A program made the position numbers and the translations under genes. DNA of 20,732 nucleotides from Bacteroidales bacterium (lineage in GTDB: Bacteria > Bacteroidota > Bacteroidia > Bacteroidales > P3), in contig CAAGNU010000238.1 of assembly GCA_900771365.1 (NCBI GenBank), forward strand, positions 1-20,732, in the 5' to 3' direction. Positions 14,789 through 20,638 of the stretch are shown in pieces. Below the pieces are notes generated by a model. The model was given only the letters and a program-made list of their open reading frames with translations. It had not been told where the DNA came from and did no database searches. The number at the start of each line of letters is the position of its first letter. The stretch's first letter is position 1.

Positions 14789-15028
14789 CTATTTGTTAAA
14801 GTAATTATTCCAATAATTCAAAATGATATCGCAGTTTTCATCAATCACGGCCGAAATCTTCTTCAAGTCGTTCGCCTTGATGCCTTGTTGCTCTTTAAAG
14901 ACAAACTTCTCACCGTCGTATTCATACTTAGCACAGCCTCCGTTGCCCTCAACATGCACATGTATCGGCTCATGTTCACGGCTGAAGAGGAAGAATGAGA
15001 ACCCAAAAAATCTAAATATTTCTGGCAT
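14789..15028 (-). CDS. DUF4160 domain protein
   Basis: This 79-residue protein of the DUF4160 family is recognisable from MPEIFRFFGFSFFLFSREH and EPIHVHVEGNGG (residues 18-31), followed by AKYEYD, the DLKKISAVIDEN helix and the Trp-containing end LNYWNNYFNK. DUF4160 is usually encoded just ahead of DUF2442, as here, and the pair is regarded as toxin-antitoxin-like; biochemical function is not established. The start at 15028 (ATG) was chosen because MPEIFRFFGF is the usual family N-terminus. The predicted transcription start (about 15045, from the promoter at 15051-15081) also lies just downstream of the alternative TTG at 15046, which could hardly be used. Confidence 0.87.
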   Translation of the reverse strand: MPEIFRFFGFSFFLFSREHEPIHVHVEGNGGCAKYEYDGEKFVFKEQQGIKANDLKKISAVIDENCDIILNYWNNYFNK

Positions 15029-15050
15029 AAAACAAGTATTTTTCAAAATG

Positions 15051-15081
15051 CAAAGTCAGGTATTTTTTTTGATACCACAAA
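15051..15081 (-). promoter_or_regulatory. Promoter of the DUF4160/DUF2442 pair
   Basis: On the minus strand a TTTG -33 box (15078-15081) is followed after exactly 19 nt by TGACTTTG (15051-15058), one base off TAnnTTTG. It lies back-to-back with the tRNA-Ser promoter, with 6 nt between the two -33 boxes. Confidence 0.5.
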
Positions 15082-15087
15082 AAAAAT

Positions 15088-15118
15088 TTTGTCATGTCAG
15101 ACATTATTCGTATTTTTG
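15088..15118 (+). promoter_or_regulatory. Promoter of tRNA-Ser
   Basis: A TTTG -33 box (15088-15091), 19 nt of spacer and TATTTTTG (15111-15118) match the Bacteroidota consensus exactly. The tRNA begins 48 nt after the -7 box. Confidence 0.7.
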
Positions 15119-15166
15119 CAAAGTCGAAAAGAGAAGCGATTTATCCGTAACTCATTGAACGACAAA

Positions 15167-15251
15167 GGAAAGGTGGCAGAGTGGTCGATTGCGACGGTCT
15201 TGAAAACCGCTGACCTGCGAGGGTCCGGGGGTTCGAATCCCTCCCTTTCCG
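15167..15251 (+). tRNA. tRNA-Ser (anticodon UGA)
   Basis: An 85-nt class II tRNA. The acceptor stem GGAAAGG (15167-15173) pairs with CCTTTCC (15244-15250), with discriminator G at 15251. The anticodon loop CTTGAAA carries TGA at 15201-15203 (stem CGGT/ACCG). A long variable arm, as expected for serine, precedes the T arm with the TTCGAAT loop (15232-15238) and a GGGGG/CCCTC stem. CCA is not encoded. It reads UCA and other UCN codons. It has its own promoter and terminator. Confidence 0.96.
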
Positions 15252-15269
15252 CAAAACTTTTTCACACAA

Positions 15270-15295
15270 AGCAGAACGAATGTTCTGCTTTTTTT
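15270..15295 (+). terminator. Rho-independent terminator of tRNA-Ser
   Basis: AGCAGAAC (15270-15277), a GAAT loop and GTTCTGCT (15282-15289) are followed by a run of seven T, 19 nt past the tRNA. The bases on both sides recur inverted in the adjacent tandem repeat. Confidence 0.85.
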
Positions 15296-15315
15296 GTTGT
15301 GCGAGGCAGCGTTGA

Positions 15316-15432
15316 GAACTTGTTCTCAAAAGATGCCTCGCACAACAAAAAAAGAGCGACAGGCTCTTTGTGTGAAAAAGTTTTGAGCACGGTATCCGCC
15401 AAGGGATCACGGCCTTGTGCCAGTAATCCCTC
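15316..15432 (+). repeat. 117-bp tandem repeat, unit 1
   Basis: This first unit of a direct repeat begins GAACTTGTTCTC and ends AATCCCTC. It contains, on the minus strand, an inverted copy of the tRNA-Ser downstream region, with a terminator-like hairpin AGAGC-CTGTC-GCTCT plus T-run. 15334-15353 is perfectly complementary to 15289-15308, and 15366-15385 to 15252-15271. Confidence 0.85.
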
Positions 15433-15549
15433 GAACTTGTTCTCAAAAGATGCCTCACACAACAAAAAAAGAGCGACAGGCTCTTTGTGTGAAAAAGTTT
15501 TGAGCACGGTGTCCGCCAAGGGATCACGGATAAATATCCGTAATCCCTC
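15433..15549 (+). repeat. 117-bp tandem repeat, unit 2
   Basis: The same 117-nt length as unit 1, with two scattered substitutions plus one variable 11-nt patch near the end. In this unit the patch completes a strong hairpin: AGGGATCACGGAT pairs with ATCCGTAATCCCT (one mismatch, AAAT loop). Confidence 0.85.
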
Positions 15550-15556
15550 CCTTGCT

Positions 15557-15653
15557 CGAATTTGCTCATGAAAAAATAGTCCGACAGGACTTTCCTTTTC
15601 ATTATTCGCACCAAGGAATACTAGGGATCACGGCTCTGTGCCAGCACCCCCTC
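15557..15653 (+). repeat. Degenerate third repeat unit
   Basis: The order of blocks follows the 117-bp units: CGAATTTGCTCATG at the left, a hairpin AGTCC-GACA-GGACT in place of AGAGC-GACAG-GCTCT, then AGGGATCACGGC...GTGCCAG and CCCCCTC. The hairpin stem has changed on both sides while CGACAGG is kept. Confidence 0.5.
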
Positions 15654-15729
15654 GCCCTCTCAAAACATTTCCTCTCTCGGGCACAATATCCCCGCCCCTT
15701 CTCCGTTACATTATAAAAAATACTATTAT

Positions 15730-16992
15730 ATGAAACGCAGCCTTGCCATCTCGCTCCTGCTCCTCTTCGTGGGGGTCTCCTCCGCGCTCTACGCGCAAAA
15801 TGTGGACTACTACACTCAGATTGTCAAAGACCTTGCCGCACCTCAGATGGAGGGCCGCGGATATGTGGGCGACGGCGTCCGCAAAGCCGAAAGATACATC
15901 GTGGAGCAGTACCGCCTTATCGGCGCGTCCATGCCTGTGCTGCAATCTTTTAAGCAGAACATCAACACCTTCCCCGGCGAGGTGCGCATGAGCGTTGACG
16001 GCCGCGAGCTCGAACCAGGCACGGACTTCGTCATGCGCGAGTTCTCCTGCGCCGCCGAAGGACATCACCGCCTCTATTATGTGGATACTAACAACTACGA
16101 TTTCGAGAAGATTTCGCAAGAACTCAGCAAGCCCGAATGGGAAGGCGCCTACGCCGTTATCGACTTCTGGGGCGGCCGTAAGTTCTCCGAATTCCGCGAG
16201 ATGGGCAAATGGATGGAGCTGCCCCTCGGCGGCATCATCTGCACCTGGCCCACGCCTCTCAAGTTCTACAAGGCCTACGGCCAGAAGGTGAGCGACAAGC
16301 CCATCGTCTGGGGCTCGCCCAACTTCCCAAAAGATGCGAAAGAGATTGACATACATGTCGATGCGAAGTTCCTCACCGACTATGAGAGCAACAACATCAT
16401 GGTCACCATCCCGGGACGCCAGCACGACAGCTGCTTCGTCTTCCTGGCCCACTACGACCACCTCGGCCACTTCGGCTCCGCGCTCTACTACCCCGGCGTG
16501 AACGACAACGCCTCCGGCACGGCAGCCCTCATCACCCTGGCGCAGCACTACCTCAAGCACAAGCCCCAGTACGACATCGTCCTCCTCCATGTGGCGGGCG
16601 AAGAGACGGGCCTCATCGGCTCGACCTATTTTGTCGAACACCCGCTCGTGCCACTCAGCAAGATACGCTACGTCATCAACCTCGACATGATTGGCGACAA
16701 TAATCCTGTGCAATACTGCGAGATCAGCGAGCCCGGCAGACGCGGCTTCCGCCTCATGGAACAGATCAACAGCAAGAAGCACTACTTCGACAGCCTCAGC
16801 CTCGGCGACCTCGCCGCCAACAGCGACCACTACCCCTTTGCCGAGAAAGGCGTCCCCTGCATCCTCTTCGAGCAAGAAGACGGCGACTACTTCCCCCTCT
16901 ACCACACCCACCTCGACAACCCCACCCACCTCACCACCCACACCTACCTCCGCCTCTTCCCCCTCCTCACCACCTTCGTGAAGAAATATTAG
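15730..16992 (+). CDS. Secreted M28-family zinc metallopeptidase (aminopeptidase-like)
   Basis: A 420-residue exported exopeptidase of the M28 clan. The signal peptide MKRSLAISLLLLFVGVSSALYAQ is followed by the EGRGYVGDGVRKAERYIVEQYRLIG block common to these proteins. Residues ~80-215 form an inserted or accessory domain. The catalytic core carries the expected two-zinc ligands: His241 with Asp243 in LAHYDHLGH, Asp259 in PGVNDNASG, Glu291/Glu292 in AGEETGLIGS, Asp319 in NLDMIGDN and His394 in YHTHLDNP. It probably acts in the periplasm or at the surface to trim peptides, which would complement the C10 protease and PepD, though they are not linked in an operon. It is preceded by the tRNA-associated repeats and its promoter is not clear. 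Confidence 0.93.
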   Translation: MKRSLAISLLLLFVGVSSALYAQNVDYYTQIVKDLAAPQMEGRGYVGDGVRKAERYIVEQYRLIGASMPVLQSFKQNINTFPGEVRMSVDGRELEPGTDFVMREFSCAAEGHHRLYYVDTNNYDFEKISQELSKPEWEGAYAVIDFWGGRKFSEFREMGKWMELPLGGIICTWPTPLKFYKAYGQKVSDKPIVWGSPNFPKDAKEIDIHVDAKFLTDYESNNIMVTIPGRQHDSCFVFLAHYDHLGHFGSALYYPGVNDNASGTAALITLAQHYLKHKPQYDIVLLHVAGEETGLIGSTYFVEHPLVPLSKIRYVINLDMIGDNNPVQYCEISEPGRRGFRLMEQINSKKHYFDSLSLGDLAANSDHYPFAEKGVPCILFEQEDGDYFPLYHTHLDNPTHLTTHTYLRLFPLLTTFVKKY

Positions 16993-17035
16993 CAGCCCTA
17001 ACGGCATATACAGCCAACCGTAATACCATCACATA

Positions 17036-17353
17036 ATGGCCAAAGAAGCACAACATAGCATTGTTCTATACCAAATAGACAACACCAATATCTGCGTCAG
17101 CGTCCATTACCATGACGAGACCTTCTGGCTTTCGCAGAAAGCCATGGCAGAGTTGTTCGGATGCTCTACCGACAATATCTCGCTTCATTTAAAGAACATC
17201 TTTTCCGAAGGCGAACTCAACAAAGATTCAGTTACCGAGAAATACTCGGCAACTGCCGCCGATGGCAAAAACCACCCGACCTCTTTCTACAATCTTGATG
17301 CCGCCAATCTCAACTTAAAAGTGCAGCAATTGTTCTCGCATCTTTATTTCTAA
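17036..17353 (+). pseudogene. Truncated RhuM-family protein remnant
   Basis: The first ~88 residues match the N-terminus of RhuM-family (virulence protein RhuM-like) proteins: an initial IVLYQ segment, then ETFWLSQKAMAELFGCSTDNISLHLKNIF, SEGELNKDSVTEKYSATA, DGKNHPTSFYNLDA. Intact family members run to roughly 300 residues or more and continue from YNLDA into a further conserved region. Here the match stops after residue ~88 (near 17303) and the frame runs a few codons into the 3' end of the oppositely oriented PH-like gene before stopping. It is therefore a 5' fragment left by deletion or by insertion of the right-hand island. RhuM genes are often found in accessory and defence-related loci; their function is unknown. 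Confidence 0.75.
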
Positions 17354-17582
17354 ATCCTTCTGCCTTGACCAATAATCCGCCAGTGCTTTCGATAATAATA
17401 TTCGCAAAAAACAATCCTGAGCGAATCTGAACACTCGCTATATTGGAACGGGCAATAACGGTTTTTCGATATCCTATTAAGGTTCCTTTAAAATAGGTTA
17501 CACTTGTCGCATCTATCTCCAATTTGTCAGGGAAAACAGCATTATCATTCCCCGACATTCTACTGGCTTCGAATGTAGGCAT
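17310..17582 (-). CDS. Small PH-like domain protein
   Basis: A 90-residue protein without membrane segments or signal peptide. The pattern of short beta-strands (DKLEIDATSVTYFKG, GYRKTVIARSNIASVQI, FANIIIESTGGLLVKAEGF) and a closing helix (NKDARTIAALL) resembles bacterial PH-like domain proteins (bPH superfamily). This is a fold-level guess from the strand-turn pattern, not from an active-site motif. Its ATG is 1 nt after the stop of the membrane protein gene upstream (TAA T ATG), so the two are translationally coupled and the products probably work together. Its 3' end overlaps the tail of the RhuM remnant on the opposite strand. Function is unknown. Confidence 0.7.
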   Translation of the reverse strand: MPTFEASRMSGNDNAVFPDKLEIDATSVTYFKGTLIGYRKTVIARSNIASVQIRSGLFFANIIIESTGGLLVKAEGFRNKDARTIAALLS

Positions 17583-17583
17583 A

Positions 17584-17856
17584 TTACGGATTTTTTGAAA
17601 GTTCTATAGAATAATATATCACCTTGAATAGATGAATGATAAATGCGATAGCAGCAGTTAGCATCCCAAGCACAGTATATGACATCATTTTAAGAACGAA
17701 GGCTACTCCTTCATTTTTCATGAATGATGTCCCTTCAAAAATATTCGTCATCCAAATAGGACGAACACTTTCCATGAAGAGAACAGCCATCCCTAATGTA
17801 CAAACCACTATTAGGGATGACTTCCTCTTTCCGCGTAACTCATCAGGATAAGTCAT
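17584..17856 (-). CDS. Small two-helix membrane protein
   Basis: I do not recognise the family. Its 90 residues hold two hydrophobic segments (about 15-33, SLIVVCTLGMAVLFMESV, and about 57-84, MMSYTVLGMLTAAIAFIIHLF) separated by a ~25-residue loop. Short charged ends (KRK before the first helix) place the N-terminus in the cytoplasm by the positive-inside rule. It sits in a three-gene cluster, 12 nt behind the Asp/Tyr-rich small protein and 1 nt ahead of the PH-like protein. Membrane location is well supported; a role in anchoring the PH-like partner is a guess. Confidence 0.7.
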   Translation of the reverse strand: MTYPDELRGKRKSSLIVVCTLGMAVLFMESVRPIWMTNIFEGTSFMKNEGVAFVLKMMSYTVLGMLTAAIAFIIHLFKVIYYSIELSKNP

Positions 17857-17868
17857 TACGCTGATTTC

Positions 17869-18099
17869 TTACATGTCGTAATACTTGCCACGATGTTCCC
17901 TCAAAATGTCTGCCACCCGGGGAGCATCAGAGCAATCGCTGTAGATGTCAATTCTCCAGCAGTCACTTCCCCAGCTTCCATAGAAATAGACACAATCGCT
18001 GTCGTTGTAATCGCTGTACATCGCACGATAGAGATGATCTCTAGCATCTTCATAGTCGTCTTCTCTATCAAAGACATAAGTGCTTCTTCTTTCTGCCAT
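17869..18099 (-). CDS. Small Asp/Tyr-rich protein of unknown function
   Basis: I do not recognise this protein. Its 76 residues are rich in Asp, Tyr, Ser and Arg, with three Cys (SDCVYFY, SDCWRID, SDCSDAP), a short helical segment (EDARDHLYRAMYSDY) and a C-terminal helix (APRVADILREHRG). There is no signal peptide or membrane segment, so it is likely cytosolic. It is first in a cluster with the two-helix membrane protein and PH-like protein. The composition is coherent and the gene spacing tight, so I believe it is real, but homology would be needed to be sure. Confidence 0.6.
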   Translation of the reverse strand: MAERRSTYVFDREDDYEDARDHLYRAMYSDYNDSDCVYFYGSWGSDCWRIDIYSDCSDAPRVADILREHRGKYYDM

Positions 18100-18364
18100 A
18101 GTTAATTCGTTTTTATTCCCTGCTCTTACGGCTTCGCAGGTCTTGCCATAAACAACTATAATTCAATAACCCATTAACAAAACATCGTTACCTCAATAAA
18201 AATGTGAATCCACACGCATAACCTGGCTTCTTTAACTGAACGACTATCACTTCAGCTCATACTACGATTCATTCAAATCTTTATAAGCTACATGCTATCC
18301 TCATTTCACAAAAAGTTGCAATATATAGTCAACCCTTAAGTCCCTAAAACAGGAACAAAATATA

Positions 18365-18643
18365 TCAAAATAGCTCCGACATCAAAGCCCCTATTGAACC
18401 ATAAAACATTGCACCAAGGATAGAATTGATAATCGTAATGATAAGACAAATTACGCTCAACACCAATCCTACAATGGCCAACCCCTTTCGATCACTATCG
18501 AGACTTCTCCCTGAAAAAATGATACCACAGATGGTAATTGGATAACCTATCAAGGGGAGAAGCCATGCCACCAATGAGATTAAACCTAAAACAAAACCAG
18601 CAATAGCAGAGCCGCTACGGTCACCATAATAATTATAATTCAT
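18365..18643 (-). CDS. DUF4190-type small membrane protein
   Basis: This 92-residue protein has the DUF4190 layout: a polar Asn/Tyr/Gly-rich N-terminus (MNYNYYGDRSGS), AIAGFVLGLISLVAWLLPLIG, a short turn, IIFSGRSLDSDRKGLAIVG, and a second hydrophobic stretch (LVLSVICLIITIINSILGAMF). It is expected in the inner membrane with two or three passes. DUF4190 proteins have no assigned biochemical role and often accompany other envelope or signalling proteins. It starts 27 nt after the stop of the coiled-coil membrane protein gene, so it probably closes the operon that begins right of the window. No clear terminator is seen in the 265-nt gap that follows, nor a convincing promoter for the next cluster. 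Confidence 0.8.
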   Translation of the reverse strand: MNYNYYGDRSGSAIAGFVLGLISLVAWLLPLIGYPITICGIIFSGRSLDSDRKGLAIVGLVLSVICLIITIINSILGAMFYGSIGALMSELF

Positions 18644-18670
18644 TTTACAAATATTTTAACGTTACTAAAA

Positions 18671-20074
18671 CTAATAAATTGTGAAATTTTTCGATCCTAC
18701 GCAAGTATTTTTGTACCATATCTCGATACGGTAACTACCTGCTGCCCAATGTCCTCTATCTTTTCCTCCCCAACCCTTTAAAACAGCAGACTTATCCGAC
18801 CCCGAATACATACTAAGAGAATTGGAGTAAGAACTATTACTCGGAGAACTCGAACCTCTTGATAGGCTTCCGTCTGGCTTATACCACCTGATTTCTAAAT
18901 CATACGTGCCAGATGTGGAACAACTATAATAGATTTTCGGTGTCAGATACATCGTTTGACTGCTGTAAATAGTATTCCCAAAGTCATTAATAATATCACT
19001 ATCATACGTTTGATTGCCAATCTTGATAGACGTTATTGTAAATGGTGTAGAAGAACTTGAACTATTCATCCTATTGCTATATGAACGAGCCTCTGACTCT
19101 GCGGATCGAACTCTTGATTCGAGAGAGCGGACACGCTGTTGGTAATAATCCAACTCTTCACCGATATTTTCCGCACTATCGCGCACTTGGGAAACGACTT
19201 TCGTAAGAGAATCTGATTGGGCAATGCTCTCTTGAAGCAATAGCTTGGTTGCTCTGAGTTGGTCGTTTGTCTGGGTTATCTGACGATTCTTAAAATCTAT
19301 CGTTTCATTAAGTTCGCTAATAGTGTAACTCTGGGAATTAATAATCTGATTATTCCCTATGATAACGTATGCTGCAATACCAGCACCAACAAGCAAGAGG
19401 GCTAGCAAAAGCAGCACTGTCCTATATTGGTTTTTCTGTCTCTTCACGGCTGTGAGCTCCGTTTGTAACCGATCATTTTGTCTGTGTAAGTCTGACAGCA
19501 TTTGACCGACATAGTTGAGGTCGGAGGATTCTGACGAATTCTTGTGTATATAAACGCAGCCGTTGTTTGCAACCTTGTCCAATATGGCTTTGTTGCCATC
19601 CGATAGCGAAACGGATGCCTCTTGTGCGTTAATTTTATATGACGACGGCAATACCGCAGTAGCACGACGTGGAAGTTCCTCAACCGCAGTAAAGACCTTG
19701 CCCCGAAGAATTTCGAAATCAGCCACCTTACTAGAAAGGGTGCCTGATGTGAAAGATATCTTTCCATCGTTGTCAATCCGCAAAAACTTGCCCTCATAAA
19801 CCACGGTCTCGTATAGTTTCTCAAATAGCCCGAACACTTGTTCTATATTAGTAAAGCAGAGGTCATTGAATGTGACGCAGAATCCAAAATAATCCTTTGT
19901 TCCTCCAATACCTTGCACATATATATATCGGACAATCTTAGGGTTGCGGACAACAGCCAAGAGCGAACCTTTGTTTCTCTTGCGTGCATACTCATAGAAA
20001 CTGGCGACATTCTTATCTTGAGGATATTGCTCGTAGCCATCCCTAGAACTGAAAATATGAAAATCAAAATTCAT
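18671..20074 (-). CDS. Single-pass coiled-coil membrane protein with N-terminal cytoplasmic and C-terminal beta-rich domains
   Basis: No family name is known to me. The 467 residues divide into four parts. Residues 1-~140 are a compact domain without signal peptide (FDFHIFSSRDGYEQYP, IYVQGIGGTKDYFGFCVTFNDL). Residues ~185-218 are a Gln-rich helix ending in basic residues (KRQKNQYR). Residues 219-240 are one transmembrane helix (VLLLLALLLVGAGIAAYVIIG). Residues ~250-335 are heptad-like coiled coil, and ~345-467 a beta-rich, aromatic-rich domain (IRWYKPDGSL, GHWAAGSYRIEIWYKNT). By the positive-inside rule the N-terminal domain is cytoplasmic and the rest periplasmic. Similar N-terminal and C-terminal modules seem to occur in other Bacteroidales proteins of unknown role (from memory, unverified). 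The start overlaps the upstream protease gene by 4 nt (ATGA). This architecture suits a transmembrane sensor or scaffold. Confidence 0.82.
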   Translation of the reverse strand: MNFDFHIFSSRDGYEQYPQDKNVASFYEYARKRNKGSLLAVVRNPKIVRYIYVQGIGGTKDYFGFCVTFNDLCFTNIEQVFGLFEKLYETVVYEGKFLRIDNDGKISFTSGTLSSKVADFEILRGKVFTAVEELPRRATAVLPSSYKINAQEASVSLSDGNKAILDKVANNGCVYIHKNSSESSDLNYVGQMLSDLHRQNDRLQTELTAVKRQKNQYRTVLLLLALLLVGAGIAAYVIIGNNQIINSQSYTISELNETIDFKNRQITQTNDQLRATKLLLQESIAQSDSLTKVVSQVRDSAENIGEELDYYQQRVRSLESRVRSAESEARSYSNRMNSSSSSTPFTITSIKIGNQTYDSDIINDFGNTIYSSQTMYLTPKIYYSCSTSGTYDLEIRWYKPDGSLSRGSSSPSNSSYSNSLSMYSGSDKSAVLKGWGGKDRGHWAAGSYRIEIWYKNTCVGSKNFTIY

Positions 20075-20631
20075 CGTGTGTAAAATTTAATTGTTGAATT
20101 GGTGCGGTCTATTGAAGTCTCTGCGAAATGCTTCATCACCGACTGTCCAAGCAAGAGCGGCGCCTGCTGGTTCTCAACAACCACAGCTTCTACATTTGTA
20201 AGGCGTAACTGGTCGCCAAGGACGACTTCGCGCAAATTTATGGTCACGCCAGCAGTGATGCCCCCATCGGCTGTCTGGAACTGCATGATATCTATGATAT
20301 CATCATCCGAAAGACGGCCTTTTTCAAACAGATAGTTGGCTTCAGCTAAAGTAATGAAGGTAGAAGAGGCCCCCGTATCAAAAATCATGTCCAAATGCAT
20401 ACCGTTGATGGTCACTGGAATTGTTATAACACCACTAGATGCCACTTTGAATGGTATGGCAAAGCAATTAGAATAAGTAGGATTGCCTTCATCGGCATTG
20501 TCGTATTCTGCTTCTTCTTCATATTCTTCACCCATATCATAGCTATACCACGAATCTTCTGATGACGAGCTGTTATTGCAAGCCGAAAACAGCAACAACC
20601 CAGCTATTACTATTGTTTGATGTATCCGCAT
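20071..20631 (-). CDS. Retropepsin-like aspartic protease lipoprotein
   Basis: This 186-residue lipoprotein has signal peptide MRIHQTIVIAGLLLFSAC with the lipidated Cys at 18. An unusually acidic linker follows (residues ~24-50, many Glu/Asp/Tyr), of the kind that may direct surface exposure in Bacteroidota. Residues ~55-186 form one clan AA aspartic protease lobe: IPVTINGMHLDMIFDTGASS with catalytic Asp85 in DTG, a flap-like region QFQTADGGITAG, and the hydrophobic-Gly motif PLLLGQSVMKHF near 158-169. Single-lobe proteases of this type act as homodimers. It lies 7 nt behind a gene cut by the window edge and overlaps the coiled-coil membrane protein gene by 4 nt, so the products are coupled. 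Substrate unknown; the membrane partner is an obvious candidate. Confidence 0.88.
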   Translation of the reverse strand: MRIHQTIVIAGLLLFSACNNSSSSEDSWYSYDMGEEYEEEAEYDNADEGNPTYSNCFAIPFKVASSGVITIPVTINGMHLDMIFDTGASSTFITLAEANYLFEKGRLSDDDIIDIMQFQTADGGITAGVTINLREVVLGDQLRLTNVEAVVVENQQAPLLLGQSVMKHFAETSIDRTNSTIKFYTR

Positions 20632-20638
20632 GGCATCA

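Noticed and set aside
15254..15553. CRISPR-like array
   Set aside because: Direct repeats are present, but the units are 117 bp, adjacent with no spacers, and built from tRNA terminator sequence. No cas genes are seen.
15089..15571. 160-codon plus-strand frame over the tRNA and repeats
   Set aside because: It includes the whole tRNA gene and the repeat units and has no protein-like features.
15141..15614. 157-codon minus-strand frame with internal peptide repeats
   Set aside because: It runs across the 117-bp repeats and through the tRNA-Ser gene. The repeated peptide is only the translation of the DNA repeat with its terminator hairpins.
15706..17007. 433-codon open frame on the minus strand
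   Set aside because: It is antisense to the M28 peptidase, which has a signal peptide and all metal ligands; the opposite frame is Glu/Val/Gly/Ala-rich without motifs.
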